Source: Pseudanabaena sp. PCC 7367
GTDB taxonomy: Bacteria; Cyanobacteriota; Cyanobacteriia; Pseudanabaenales; Pseudanabaenaceae
NCBI RefSeq assembly: GCF_000317065.1
Contig: NC_019701.1
Span: 744,001 to 808,000 of the forward strand
Direction of reading: 5' to 3'
DNA length: 64,000 bases
The notes under the pieces were generated by a model. It made no database searches. It worked only from the letters and a program-made list of their open reading frames with translations, and was not told where the DNA came from. The translations under genes were made by a program, and so were the position numbers. Below are positions 18,804-28,243 of this stretch, in pieces (the first letter of the stretch is position 1; every line of letters starts with the position of its first letter).

Positions 18804-19391
18804 CTAGTTATGGGTGACCAGGGCTTGCTTGACGATCGCCCCAGTATCTAAAATCAATAATTCCTGGTCTTTTGCCACCACGCAGCCGCGTAGGAAAGGA
18901 GTCAGGCTAGGCGCAAAATCAGCTTCCGGCGATCGCACCTGATCTGATACGGCACGGGCAATCCCTTGAATTTTAGTTACCGCCACCCCCAATAACAATT
19001 CTTTGGCCTTGTCCGCAGGATTTAAACGTGATGGCGAAACGCGCAACACAATCACATGATATTGACGGGAATAGCTAGACAGCGGCGATAGCCCCACTAG
19101 CTGCAGTAAATCAACCACACAAAAGACGTGATCCCGCGAACTCATTAAACCAATTACTGCTGCTGACATATTCGGCAACAGCGTAATATTCTCCGCCGGC
19201 ACCAACAAAGATTCTTGGACATCTTCCATTGAGAACAAACTAGACCTGCCTGGGGTTAGCTCAAAGCGCAAATAAGCATCCCCAGTCATTTGGGTGGATT
19301 CAAATAAACTGGGTAGCAATTCTTGCAGCTTATTACCAAGCGAAGAAGCAGGCGAAGAAGCAGACGATGATAAAGAAGAAGAGGTTTCCAT
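18804..19391 (-). CDS. CheW-like coupling protein
   Basis: About 195 residues with a Ser/Ala-rich start and a CheW fold: YLRFELTPGRSSLFSMEDVQESLLVP, then GLMSSRDHVFCVVDLLQLVG, then VTKIQGIARAV. CheW proteins bridge chemoreceptors to the CheA kinase in membrane arrays. ATG at 19391 is preferred over the adjacent TTG at 19394; it lies 4 bases after the stop of the cheY gene, so the two are probably translated together. It corresponds to PilI/HmpC in related cyanobacterial loci. Confidence 0.87.
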   Translation of the reverse strand: METSSSLSSSASSPASSLGNKLQELLPSLFESTQMTGDAYLRFELTPGRSSLFSMEDVQESLLVPAENITLLPNMSAAVIGLMSSRDHVFCVVDLLQLVGLSPLSSYSRQYHVIVLRVSPSRLNPADKAKELLLGVAVTKIQGIARAVSDQVRSPEADFAPSLTPFLRGCVVAKDQELLILDTGAIVKQALVTHN

Positions 19392-19395
19392 CAAA

Positions 19396-19758
19396 CTACT
19401 CCATTGCTAACTTCAGTGCACTAATTAGTTCTTCTTGAGAGCATGGCTTCGTAACATAGGCTTTGACCCCTTGCCGCATTGCCCACATTTTGTCCACATC
19501 CCGATTCTTGGCCGTACAAGCAACCAAAGGAATATCTGCGGTTTCTGGGTTCTTTTTGAGATGGCGACAAAGATCTAACCCGCCCATCTTCGGCATCATC
19601 CAATCGGTGACGATCGCATCTGGTTTATCACGCTTGGCCTTTTCCAGCGCTTCAGCACCGTTTGTAGCAGAAATAATCGTATGACCGGCTTTTTTCAAAT
19701 ATTCACAAAGCAGATCTAATTCTGACTTCATGTCGTCTACTACTAGAATTTTGCTCAT
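19396..19758 (-). CDS. CheY-like single-domain response regulator
   Basis: 120 residues forming only a receiver domain. The acidic pocket is VVDDM near the start, the phospho-acceptor Asp lies in VTDWMMPKMGG, and the conserved Lys lies in VTKPCSQEEL. It should be phosphorylated by the CheA of this locus and act on the type IV pilus motors, as PilH/HmpB do. AAGGTG lies 8 bases before the ATG, a good ribosome site. It is the second gene after the PatA-like regulator, with the cheW start almost touching its stop codon. Confidence 0.92.
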   Translation of the reverse strand: MSKILVVDDMKSELDLLCEYLKKAGHTIISATNGAEALEKAKRDKPDAIVTDWMMPKMGGLDLCRHLKKNPETADIPLVACTAKNRDVDKMWAMRQGVKAYVTKPCSQEELISALKLAME

Positions 19759-19868
19759 TTTTAAATCACCTTAATGTGTATCTTAATGCTTCCCTTAATG
19801 TGTACTTAGTATGCACTGTGATGCTAGGTGGCTGGCGATCGCTTCAGCAAGATTAATCAATTAGTCGA

Positions 19869-21137
19869 TTAGGTAACTTTTAAATATTTATAGACAAAGG
19901 CATTCAGCCCTTCACTTGTAAACGGCTTAGTTAAATAGTCCGTTGCCCCCGCCAGCTTTGCCCTGGCCTTATCCAAAAAGCCAGTATTCCCAGTTACCAT
20001 GATGATTGGGGTATTATCAAACATTGAGCTACTGCGCAACAACCCGCAAAGCCGATATCCATTGATTTTGGGCATGGAAATATCCAGTAAAATCAAATCT
20101 GGTTTGATCCGGAAAATAATCGATGAGGCTTCGATCGGATCATTCACTGCCGTTACCTGGAATCGCTGATCGGTTAAAAATCTTTTGATCTCGCTCAAGA
20201 TCGTGGGACTGTCATCAATACAAACAATTTTATAGACTTCAGTATGTTTGGCCTTAACTGGCTTGGGTGGATTGCTCCGCATTGGTCTCGGAATTCTGGG
20301 CAGTTGATCAAAAGGTTGCTGTGGATTGCGCAAATAGATCACCCTTTTTTGAATATAGGGCGACAACATTTGCGCCACATGTAATTCATCTTGTTTTAAT
20401 AAGAGTGAAAGTTGGCGAATACTAAATCCTCGCATCACCTGCGACAGCTTTTTGAGCGCTGCATCAGAGAGGGTGCCGTTGGGAACAACCTTACTAATAT
20501 TGCGATAATCAAGAATATAGGGGCGGACATAGGGTGAATCGATCGCTGGTGCACTCTTTTGCCAGGTTCTAATTTTCTTTTGCAAAGTTTTAACCAGATC
20601 GCCCAGGTCCATGGTCATACTATTGCCCATGATCGCGGTAACCCATTCCGGCAGCTCCATTTGCTCAGACCAAGATGTCGAACCTTCGGTGAGCCACAAA
20701 TATGACTCCAGGCTATTTTGAGTCGTATTTTTGAGAATCTCTGCTGCCTGGTCAAGGGCAAGATGCTGATTTTCCAAGAGCCAATACAGCCCTGTAGCGA
20801 TCGCATCCGCGCCTAACTCACTTTTAGGCATTTGCTTAAGCGCTTTATGTGCATCATTCCAACCCTGGCGACAAAGATGGTAATTTAGCTGCGACAGTGA
20901 TTGAACGGAACATTCTACATATTTGAGATCGCCATCTTGGATATAAATACGCCAAGAAACCAAGCCACTGGCAACATCCAAACGACCACTGGCATGGGAG
21001 CTAGATATCTCTGCTAATTGCTGGATTGGGTTGATTTTTTGCAACATCTGGATTGGATTAGATTCTTGCAACCCTGGGGTTGGATTAGATTTTTGTAACA
21101 CCGGGATTGGTTTGGGCTCTTGCAACATATGCAGCAT
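19869..21137 (-). CDS. PatA/PixG/PilG-type response regulator (PATAN domain plus receiver)
   Basis: 422 residues. The start is a run of four or five related decapeptides (LQKSNPTPG, LQESNPIQM, LQKINPIQQ). It is followed by a PATAN (DUF4388-type) domain (about 42-220; SGRLDVASGLVSWRIYIQDGDLKYV), a helical linker, and a C-terminal receiver (about 305-420; CIDDSPTILSEI, LILLDISMPKINGY, LTKPFTSEG). In cyanobacteria this layout heads taxis loci and controls pilus activity or heterocyst pattern. It is the first gene of the minus-strand locus, with about 860 non-coding bases upstream that should carry the main promoter. Two in-frame ATGs (21137, 21128) are possible starts. Confidence 0.9.
   Translation of the reverse strand: MLHMLQEPKPIPVLQKSNPTPGLQESNPIQMLQKINPIQQLAEISSSHASGRLDVASGLVSWRIYIQDGDLKYVECSVQSLSQLNYHLCRQGWNDAHKALKQMPKSELGADAIATGLYWLLENQHLALDQAAEILKNTTQNSLESYLWLTEGSTSWSEQMELPEWVTAIMGNSMTMDLGDLVKTLQKKIRTWQKSAPAIDSPYVRPYILDYRNISKVVPNGTLSDAALKKLSQVMRGFSIRQLSLLLKQDELHVAQMLSPYIQKRVIYLRNPQQPFDQLPRIPRPMRSNPPKPVKAKHTEVYKIVCIDDSPTILSEIKRFLTDQRFQVTAVNDPIEASSIIFRIKPDLILLDISMPKINGYRLCGLLRSSSMFDNTPIIMVTGNTGFLDKARAKLAGATDYLTKPFTSEGLNAFVYKYLKVT
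21011..21127 (-). repeat. About 30-base tandem repeats at the 5' end of the PatA-like gene
   Basis: Four imperfect units, each built on TTGCAA/TTGTAA followed by a GGATTGG-rich segment, span the first 40 codons. They encode a decapeptide of the form LQ(K/E)SNPIxx. Unit length is a multiple of three, so copy number can change without breaking the frame. Confidence 0.65.
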
Positions 21138-21997
21138 ATGGGTTTAGTGGGATTATTTGAGTAAATAATCTGTCATATAGTAACGACATTTTGAAACCAG
21201 AATTCAGATTAGTAACAAAGCTTGAAATAGAGCGGATGCTGGAGACTAATAAATCAACAAATATTAAGTATTAAGAAAGTTGGTGACGCTCCAAATCTGT
21301 ATTGCCTGATTTGACATTCTAATTATTTTTGATATCTTCTGTCAGCAACCCAAAAAATGGGAGGCAAAATTTGGCGATATCAAGAATATCTCCAGAAGAA
21401 TTACATGAACCACACTAATGCAGATGTAGACTGGAGCTATTGACTTAGGTGGCTGAGAAGGCTACCAACTTCTATTTCAACTGCGTCTCTGTTCAGGTCA
21501 TTAACTCAACTAAGCCGATTCAATTAAGCTAATTCACTTGATAATTTTCAAGCATTACCCAACCTGCCTCAGATAGTTTCAGGTAGCCAGGTGCTTTTGA
21601 TCAGAATTTCTCGCGTCTCTACTTGCCTGATTGCAGCTTACTTAAAGCTACTTTTTTCCCTAGGTTCTTGTTGCCGAATACAATCTCTACTTGTTTAGTT
21701 TAAACAGCCTAGTTAAAATTTGCTGTGGGTAATTGTGGGCCTTAATGTGGGTAATTCCCTGGGTTGGGTTAATCAAGATACCGTTCCGTTATCCTTACTT
21801 CTGGTGGACTGCCATAAGACTCTTCCAAAAGCAATCAATACCATCAATTTAAGCTTTTGAGGTGGGATTGACTAGCAAGTATTTAGCAAGTCCTTTTCGA
21901 AGCTCTGGCTGAAAACTATTGAAAATTTGCGATCGCCCCGATCGATGTCAGAGACGGCAGTGAAATAGTTCGGCAGATTCAGGCAAAAGCAGCATGA
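21138..21997. other. Intergenic, 860 bases, probable promoter region of the taxis locus
   Basis: No gene-like frame was found on either strand. GTGGGTAATT is repeated at about 21724 and 21746. The region lies upstream of the PatA-like gene and downstream of the kinase at 21998, both on the minus strand, so it must contain the locus promoter and the kinase transcript end. Neither could be assigned to a precise site. Confidence 0.5.
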
Positions 21998-23854
21998 CTA
22001 AAACCGTTCCGTTTGATCAAACAGCCACCACTCCATCTTCTTATCCCAAACCAGCTTAATCCGTAACGACTCCGGCGAGTTGCTGCCATCCTTCATATAA
22101 TAAATTAACTGCGTTTCTACAGTGGCCTTCTTCGGGCTCTGGCGCGTCGTGCGTGTACCAGTCACCACCACTCGATCGACCGAATTCCACCAACCCAAAA
22201 ACTGTTCCTCGTTGCCATAGAGTGCCCCTTCCTTGAAGTCTTTAGAAAGTCGATCTTGGGCTAGGTCATACTCGCGGATATTAATTAGATCATAATAGTC
22301 GCGTACTGCGTCCTGGGGATCAACTGCAGCGGTGGGGTCAGGTTTGGGCAATACTTCGCTGGCCAAAATTCGCTCAATATCTGCATCCGCATTCTTACTC
22401 GCCAAGGCACAATAGGCATCTTCGATCGTCTGACCATGAGTAGCTAGCAAATTACGGCAATCGCCCCGATCGCCCACTTCATCGTAGCGATCGACATAGA
22501 CCTGAATATATTCCACCCCATTCAAATTGGCATAATCCGGCACCCAGAACGTGCCTGCATTTTCATAGCCCTGCGATCGCAATTGTTCAAACCGCCGCTG
22601 AGCATTTTCCGCATCCCGATAAGCTGAATCCGCCAGAAAATAAAATTCATCAGGTTCCGTAAACCCATCTGGATCGGTAGCCAGGGGATCAACGGGTGGG
22701 GTGGTTGGGGTGGGAGTAATGGGTAGATTTGGGTCAATGGTGCGATTGGCGATCGCATCGACCACATAATAGCCAATTCCCACCACACCTGCGATACAAG
22801 CCAATACTAAACCAATCACAATAAACGCATCAACGGTACTGCGGCGATCGCTTTGTTCCGGATCGCGGCGACTGGGGCGAGCCATCGTGGTGGGTGCGTA
22901 GGATGCGGGTGGGGCAGCCTGAACGGTGGGCAGGTTAGATGGATTAGCAGGATCAGGGGCAGCAATTGGGATTGGCGTATTAGGTGGGTTGGGGGCAGAC
23001 ATGTTAATTGTCACTGCCACTGGCTGGCTGGGCGTTTGCATTGCCCTGAGCATTTCGCTCGCATTGCCGTAGCGATCGCGGGGGTGAAACCGACTGGCCT
23101 TGTCGATCACGTGGGCTAGCTCACCGCTGATGTGGGGACAGAGCGATCGCCATTCAATTTCATCGGTGCGCGGATCGTGATCAAGTTGGGCGGGTTGCCT
23201 ACCAGTGAGCATATAGATCGCGGTTAGGCCGAGGCTATAGACATCACTGGCGAAAAATGGCCTGCCTGCCGCCTGTTCTGAGGGCATGTAGCCGGGAGTA
23301 CCAATTACGATCGAAACACTGTTGTTGTTTGTATTTAATGCCGTACCGGCTGCACCAATAATTTCCTTCACCGCACCAAAGTCAATTAGAACGGTTTGCC
23401 GATCTCGATCGCGGATAATAATATTTTCTGGCTTGAGATCCCGATGAATAATCCCCCGATCATGCACCAGCGCCAGGGCTTGCAAAATACTAACTAAAAT
23501 TTGCCTGGTTTCAGTCTCACTGATCGTGCCCTCTGCCTCAATTTTTTGTTGCAGAGTTTGCCCTTCGATCCATTCCTGCACCAGATAAAACCGCTCACCT
23601 TCCTCGAAATGGCCATAAAGCTTGGGAATGCGATCGCTAGCGTCGCCCAATTCTTCCAGCACCACCGCCTCACGATAAAACCGATCCTTGGCGATCTGAT
23701 AGACCTCAGGATTGTGGGTCATTTGTTTGAGTTGTTTGATCACGCACAGCCGCCGCGACGGCATTTTGGTGTCTTCGGCCAAAAACGTCTCACCAAAACC
23801 GCCAGCACCCAATACGCGTACAACTCGATAACGGTGGTCTAGAAGCTCAGACAT
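21998..23854 (-). CDS. Membrane Ser/Thr protein kinase with extracytoplasmic C-terminal domains
   Basis: About 618 residues from ATG 23854 (TTG at 23878 would add eight). The kinase domain comes first: GAGGFGETF glycine loop, VIKQL lysine, HRDLKPEN catalytic loop, DFGAVKE metal site, GTPGYMPSEQ activation segment. A Pro/Ala-rich linker leads to one membrane helix (DAFIVIGLVLACIAG) and an outside portion with a Tyr/Asp-rich segment that may be SPOR-like, followed by an NTF2-like domain (AVRDYYDLINIREYDLAQDRL). This is the cyanobacterial PknB-like plan with a sensing tail. It is not part of a visible operon. The last codons are duplicated at 10008-10048. Confidence 0.88.
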   Translation of the reverse strand: MSELLDHRYRVVRVLGAGGFGETFLAEDTKMPSRRLCVIKQLKQMTHNPEVYQIAKDRFYREAVVLEELGDASDRIPKLYGHFEEGERFYLVQEWIEGQTLQQKIEAEGTISETETRQILVSILQALALVHDRGIIHRDLKPENIIIRDRDRQTVLIDFGAVKEIIGAAGTALNTNNNSVSIVIGTPGYMPSEQAAGRPFFASDVYSLGLTAIYMLTGRQPAQLDHDPRTDEIEWRSLCPHISGELAHVIDKASRFHPRDRYGNASEMLRAMQTPSQPVAVTINMSAPNPPNTPIPIAAPDPANPSNLPTVQAAPPASYAPTTMARPSRRDPEQSDRRSTVDAFIVIGLVLACIAGVVGIGYYVVDAIANRTIDPNLPITPTPTTPPVDPLATDPDGFTEPDEFYFLADSAYRDAENAQRRFEQLRSQGYENAGTFWVPDYANLNGVEYIQVYVDRYDEVGDRGDCRNLLATHGQTIEDAYCALASKNADADIERILASEVLPKPDPTAAVDPQDAVRDYYDLINIREYDLAQDRLSKDFKEGALYGNEEQFLGWWNSVDRVVVTGTRTTRQSPKKATVETQLIYYMKDGSNSPESLRIKLVWDKKMEWWLFDQTERF

Positions 23855-24812
23855 GCTCTGCAAATTCTGCCAATCCAATAGGGATGAAGTTACGTAGTTG
23901 ATTGTTTAAGTCTTCCGGCCTAACCAGGAGATTAAAACTAGAACAAGTATATAGACAACTCGATCGCTATAGATCCATCGATCGTAATCAATGCAACTGG
24001 AAATATTGAGGCTGAGAGTATTTCGATCGTCGTGATTATAAATTTCTATCGATCTGGTGAAGCTGTATGCTTTGGTAATTTGGGTTTAGGTGGCTGAGGC
24101 TGAGCCCATCAATCCCTGATCGTTTTGACCAGGGTAAAGGTTGGCCAGGGTAAAGAAGGGTAAAGATAAGACTATGGGGCGATGTCTATTATCTGTCCGT
24201 GCGCTTTGCTTTGAAATAAGCTTGACTAACTATTCATCTATTCATTCAATCAAGCTCAAAAATCTTATAAAGAAATTATAAAGAAAAAAACACACCAGGC
24301 ATATCTCAACCGAGGTGTGTCATTGCAGAGTTTTAAACCATTGACAATATAATAAATATAACCGCAGTTGGCTACATCGCCCAATATAGGTAAACTTTTG
24401 TATGAATGGTTAATCACACTACCGGGCTAGTCTGACTGGGTCATTCATTCGGGTGATCTAGAGCCGCAAAATTGGTCACTTTTGGCTCAGATCCAAGACT
24501 AATAACAATTACTTATACAATGCCTAGATTAATATTAGCAAAACTATTGCCTAGGCTAGTAGTATCAGCGCCAGCAAAAATGCCTAGCACCTGGCCAGCC
24601 GCTGCGATCGTGACTATGGAATCAGTTGAGCTAGTAGCGGCCAGATCGACAACTGCCAGATCAGCAACCTCCAGATTGCCAGCATTTAACCTTCCATAGC
24701 AAGATTAAGAAAATGTAGGCTAATGGTTAATTAGGGATTAACGATCGCCATTCAAGGATTGTTGAGATTTAGGGCGATAAAATTTGGGAAATCTTGGCAG
24801 AAACTCAACACC
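23855..24812. other. Intergenic, about 960 bases, with an unexplained minus-strand frame and terminator
   Basis: The region holds direct repeats of CCAGGGTAAAG near 24130, a minus-strand hairpin terminator (24283-24320), and an open minus-strand frame at 24513-24704 with a protein-like composition (LEVADLAVVDLAATSS, then LGIFAGADTTSLGNS) but no start codon near its beginning. The plus-strand frame over the same bases looks like its shadow. The HU gene promoter should also lie here. Confidence 0.5.
24283..24320 (-). terminator. Rho-independent terminator on the minus strand
   Basis: ACACACC at 24290-24296 pairs with GGTGTGT at 24314-24320, and GG/CC inside can extend the stem. Read on the minus strand the stem is followed by a run of seven T. 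No annotated minus-strand gene lies directly upstream, so the transcript it ends is unknown. Confidence 0.6.
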
Positions 24813-25085
24813 ATGAATAAAAGTGACTTAATCAGGATTGTGGCGGCCAGAACCAAGCTAAGCGAGGCAGATGTTAAGCAGGTGATCAATGGCACCATAA
24901 CAACGATGCTGGAAACGATCGCCAGGAATGAACACGTTACCCTCACTGGATTTGGCACCTTTGAACCCACCGAAACAATTCAAAGACAAGGCCGGAATCC
25001 TAAAACAGGAGAGGTGCTGATTATTGATTCAAGTAAATCGATCGAGTTTAAGCCTGGTAAAAAACTGCTCGAAGTTCTCTCTTAA
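24813..25085 (+). CDS. hup: HU-family DNA-binding protein
   Basis: 90 residues from ATG 24813; an in-frame upstream start at 24759 would add an unrelated 18-residue extension. The sequence matches HU throughout: MNKSDLIRIVAARTKLSEADV, LTGFGTFEP, and the DNA-binding arm RQGRNPKTGE with the conserved Asn-Pro that intercalates into DNA, then FKPGKKL. HU bends and compacts the nucleoid as a dimer. The gene stands alone, with about 150 bases to the glyoxalase II gene. Length is normal for the family. Confidence 0.95.
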   Translation: MNKSDLIRIVAARTKLSEADVKQVINGTITTMLETIARNEHVTLTGFGTFEPTETIQRQGRNPKTGEVLIIDSSKSIEFKPGKKLLEVLS

Positions 25086-25234
25086 CCGCCTGGAAATGAT
25101 AATTAGCTAACTGGCTGTAGATTACTTTTTGATCAGCCTGAGATTTGAAATAAATGGGCGATCGTGACAATGGGATAGACTTTAGATACTTTAGATTAAG
25201 TGCTGCTAACTAAACTCCAGTAATCCCAGGTCAA

Positions 25235-25993
25235 ATGGACATTTACCGCCTCCCCGTCTTAAACGATAATTATTTATTTGTGTTACACGATCGCCCTACT
25301 AATCAAGTAGCAGTGGTCGATCCAGCCGTAGCTGAGCCGGTTTTAGCCAAGCTGAATGAATTAAATGCAAACCTGGTAGCGATCTTCAATACCCATCACC
25401 ATTACGATCACATCGGCGCGAATCGCACTCTAAAGCAAAAATTCCCTGATTTAGTTATTTATGGTGGCGAGCTGGATCAAGGCAGGATTCCTGGCCAGCA
25501 GGTGTTTTTAAAAGATGGCGATCGGGTGCAGTTTGGTTCCGAAACCGCCGAGGTGTTTTTTGTACCGGGGCATACTCGCGCCCACATTGCCTATTATTTC
25601 CCAGAGTCAGGTAATTTATTCTGTGGTGATACCCTGTTTGCTGGTGGTTGCGGACGCTTATTTGAAGGAACACCCGCCCAGATGATGCATTCTCTGGCAC
25701 GATTGCGGCAACTACCCGAAGCTACCAGGGTTTGGTGTGCCCATGAATATACCTTGAATAATTTGCAATTTGCAGTCACAGTCGATCGCAATAATAAGGC
25801 CCTGATGCAGCGGCTCTCGGCGGCGAAAGAAGCACGAGCTAAAGGCGAAGCCACAATCCCCACCACGATCGGTATAGAAAAGCAGACTAATCCTTTTCTG
25901 AGATGGGATCAGCCCGCCCTGCAAGAAGCTGCCAAAATTCAAGATCCAGTGCGGGTATTTGCCAGAATCAGGGGCAAAAAGGATCTGTTTTAG
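25235..25993 (+). CDS. gloB: Hydroxyacylglutathione hydrolase (glyoxalase II)
   Basis: 252 residues, the normal length. The metallo-beta-lactamase fold is shown by [12 protein letters not shown] (the THxHxDH two-metal motif), [24 protein letters not shown] and the glyoxalase-II-specific HEYTLNN. The C-terminal RWDQPALQ segment with the IRGKKDLF end is the substrate-binding tail. The enzyme hydrolyses S-lactoylglutathione to lactate and glutathione in the cytoplasm, completing methylglyoxal detoxification. Translation starts at ATG 25235. No glyoxalase I is nearby. Confidence 0.95.
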   Translation: MDIYRLPVLNDNYLFVLHDRPTNQVAVVDPAVAEPVLAKLNELNANLVAIFNTHHHYDHIGANRTLKQKFPDLVIYGGELDQGRIPGQQVFLKDGDRVQFGSETAEVFFVPGHTRAHIAYYFPESGNLFCGDTLFAGGCGRLFEGTPAQMMHSLARLRQLPEATRVWCAHEYTLNNLQFAVTVDRNNKALMQRLSAAKEARAKGEATIPTTIGIEKQTNPFLRWDQPALQEAAKIQDPVRVFARIRGKKDLF

Positions 25994-26155
25994 CTGAGCT
26001 AGTGAGCTTTAGTGTCTATGCAACTATGCAAATCTGGTGTGACTTGAAGGAGTCGCTCTGGCAAGAACAACGATCGCTTGGATGCAATCATAGAGCAGTG
26101 ATATGGATATTGCACCATACCTGATTTTTGAAATAGCACTGGCTAGATATTGAAG

Positions 26156-26920
26156 CTAGACCATTGCATTCAAGAAGCGATTATTCACCTCTTCCCAGTT
26201 GACCAGGTTCCACCAGGCTTTGAGATAGTCACCACGACGGTTCTGGTAGTTCAAGTAGTAGGCATGTTCCCACACATCATTGCCCATGATTGGAAACAGG
26301 CCTTCCAGCAGGGGGCTATCTTGATTGGCGGTACTGGTTACCTTGAGGTTGCCTTGCTTATCCAGCACTAGCCATGCCCAGCCACTGCCAAAGCGGGAAG
26401 CCCCAGCCTGATTGAAGGCAGTTTGTAGATTTTCAAAATTGCCAAAGGTAGCCGCAATCATTGCCGCGATCGCTCCTGTGGGGGTACCACCACCATTCGG
26501 GCTCATGATTTCCCAGAACATACTGTGGTTGACATGGCCGCCAGCATTATTCCTGACTGTGGTGCGGATTGGCTCTGGTACTTGAGTTAGATCCCTCAGC
26601 ATATCCTCGGCGCTCATGCCTGCTAAATCGGGATAGGTGGCGATCGCCTTGTTCAGGTTTCTTACATACCCGGCATGGTGCCTGTCGTGGTGAATTTGCA
26701 TCGTGCGGACATCAATGTGGGGCTCTAGGGCATTGTAGTCATAGGGCAATGGCGGCAGCGTAAACGGGTCATCAGGAGTATCTGCCTGGGCTAATAAATG
26801 ATCGAGACTACCAGTTAGCCCCATTGCTTTAGCGGCTTGGGGGCTGAGTAAAAAATCATTGGCGATCGCAAGTGTGCCCACACCCACACCCAACCAGGTC
26901 AAGAAATCTCTGCGCTTCAT
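26156..26920 (-). CDS. sodA: Tat-exported Mn/Fe superoxide dismutase
   Basis: 254 residues. The start [20 protein letters not shown] is a twin-arginine signal (RRDFL followed by a hydrophobic stretch), so the folded metalloenzyme should be exported or anchored in the membrane. The mature part has all four metal ligands: His in [10 protein letters not shown], His in HVNHSMFW, and Asp and His in [27 protein letters not shown] and the GSGWAWLV segment are typical of the Mn/Fe family. It converts superoxide to peroxide and oxygen outside the cytoplasm or in the thylakoid lumen. It is monocistronic and convergent with gloB. Confidence 0.93.
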   Translation of the reverse strand: MKRRDFLTWLGVGVGTLAIANDFLLSPQAAKAMGLTGSLDHLLAQADTPDDPFTLPPLPYDYNALEPHIDVRTMQIHHDRHHAGYVRNLNKAIATYPDLAGMSAEDMLRDLTQVPEPIRTTVRNNAGGHVNHSMFWEIMSPNGGGTPTGAIAAMIAATFGNFENLQTAFNQAGASRFGSGWAWLVLDKQGNLKVTSTANQDSPLLEGLFPIMGNDVWEHAYYLNYQNRRGDYLKAWWNLVNWEEVNNRFLNAMV

Positions 26921-27276
26921 ATCTCTATATCCAAACTACACTTAAACTATGACTAGACTTAACCTGCGGCAATTAGACTATACTGCTACAGGCCTTAATT
27001 ATCGCCTACAACCAAAAATTCAACCAGGGTTTTTGTTGAAAAGATATAAACATGGCTAGTCTCAGTTTGGGCATGGCATAAGTCAGGGATGAAGATGCTG
27101 TCAGCAAAAAACTCAGATATGTATTTTATATGTCTTATATGTCTGTATCTGGTATCACTATCTGGTATCAGTTTGATCGATCGCTTGCTGATTAAATCAT
27201 CCTGCCCATGGGCAATACCCTAATTTATCAATATCTATCAATGATGTATCCATAATCAAATTATTTAAGGCAAAAA
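26921..27276. other. Intergenic between divergent sodA and rimM
   Basis: This holds both promoters, though no clear boxes were assigned. CTGGTATCA occurs twice near 27149-27170 and ATATGT is repeated just upstream. Bases 27169-27205 resemble 59889-59925 (30 of 37 identical). Confidence 0.5.
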
Positions 27277-27885
27277 GTGACTGATATTTCAACTCAACCC
27301 GATCGCTCTGCGAATGCCTCTAATCATATGCCCAACGATCACGAGTGGCTGGAGATCGGTAAGATTGTGGCTGCCCAGGGTATAAAAGGGCAGTTGCGGG
27401 TGCTTTCTGATTCAGACTTCCCAGAACGATTCACCAAGCCAGGACAACGGTGGTTGCGTCGATCGCCCCAATCAACCCCAGAGCCGATCGAACTGAAAAA
27501 TGGCCGTGCCATCCCTGGCAAAACCAATATGTATATCATTACCCTGGTGGGAGTGGAGAACCGCGATCAGGCGGAGGCGCTGCGAGGTAGCTTGTTGCTG
27601 GTGGCGGCAGGCGATCGCCCCAAGTTAGCTGAAGGCGAATTTCACATTGATGATCTAATTGGTTGTGAGGTGTTTTTGCAAGCGACTGGAGCATTAATCG
27701 GCAAGGTGCAAAGCCTGTTTGTGGCGGGGAATGATTTATTAGAGGTAAAAGCGATCGCTAGCAGTAAAACAGTGCTGGTTCCATTGGTAGAGGCGATTGT
27801 ACCAGTAGTCGATACTAAGGCTAAACGAATTGAGATCACGCCGCCGGATGGGTTGATTGATGAACTCTTAGAGAGAAAAGTATAG
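27277..27885 (+). CDS. rimM: Ribosome maturation factor RimM
   Basis: 202 residues from GTG 27277, with AAGG about 8 bases upstream; ATG at residue 18 is an alternative start. The N-terminal RimM domain has LEIGKIVAAQGIKGQLRVLSDSDFPERF, with the family's GxHGxxG-type turn. The C-terminal PRC-barrel has LIGCEVF, then GNDLLEV and VPLVEAIVPVVD. RimM binds ribosomal protein S19 and assists 16S rRNA processing and 30S assembly. Family length is about 170-190, so a 20-residue N-terminal extension is present. The DUF4926-type gene follows 34 bases later. Confidence 0.94.
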   Translation: MTDISTQPDRSANASNHMPNDHEWLEIGKIVAAQGIKGQLRVLSDSDFPERFTKPGQRWLRRSPQSTPEPIELKNGRAIPGKTNMYIITLVGVENRDQAEALRGSLLLVAAGDRPKLAEGEFHIDDLIGCEVFLQATGALIGKVQSLFVAGNDLLEVKAIASSKTVLVPLVEAIVPVVDTKAKRIEITPPDGLIDELLERKV

Positions 27886-27919
27886 CGATGCTATGCATCA
27901 AGAATAAAGGGGCAAAACC

Positions 27920-28243
27920 ATGAAGATACCCTCTGATGCAATTATTTCTGAGGAAAAACTAACAAGTTATCACACTCATTCCAAAACAGAAAAAATGATG
28001 ATGGAACTTGAACTATATCAAGATGTTGTTCTCAGCCATGATTTACCAGAATATAACCTTAAAAATGGTGATGTGGCGATGTTGATCGACCATGTGAAAC
28101 ATCCTAGCGGTGGTCAAGATGGTTATATCTTAGAAGTATTTAATGCAGTGGGTGATTCGATCGCAGTTGTAACTGTGCCGAGGTCATATGTTGAGCACCC
28201 CCCCACCAATGCGGTTTTATCAGTTCGCCCAATCTCAGCATAA
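27920..28243 (+). CDS. DUF4926-family protein with an N-terminal relic of a DUF6883-like gene
   Basis: 107 residues from ATG 27920, which has AAAGGGG at a good distance. Residues 1-25 (MKIPSDAIISEEKLTSY) look like the start of DUF6883-type proteins. Residues from about 27 on (MELELYQDVVLSHDLPEYNLKNGDVAMLIDH) are a complete DUF4926 protein with three ATGs in a row at 27995-28003 that could be its original start. I recall the two families as adjacent genes in cyanobacteria, so an internal deletion probably joined the first gene's start to the second. DUF4926 function is unknown. Which start is used cannot be told. Confidence 0.7.
   Translation: MKIPSDAIISEEKLTSYHTHSKTEKMMMELELYQDVVLSHDLPEYNLKNGDVAMLIDHVKHPSGGQDGYILEVFNAVGDSIAVVTVPRSYVEHPPTNAVLSVRPISA

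Noticed and set aside
24472-24699. 75-codon plus-strand frame before the HU gene
   Set aside because: Its Ala/Arg/Ser-rich reading looks like the shadow of the minus-strand open frame at 24513-24704.
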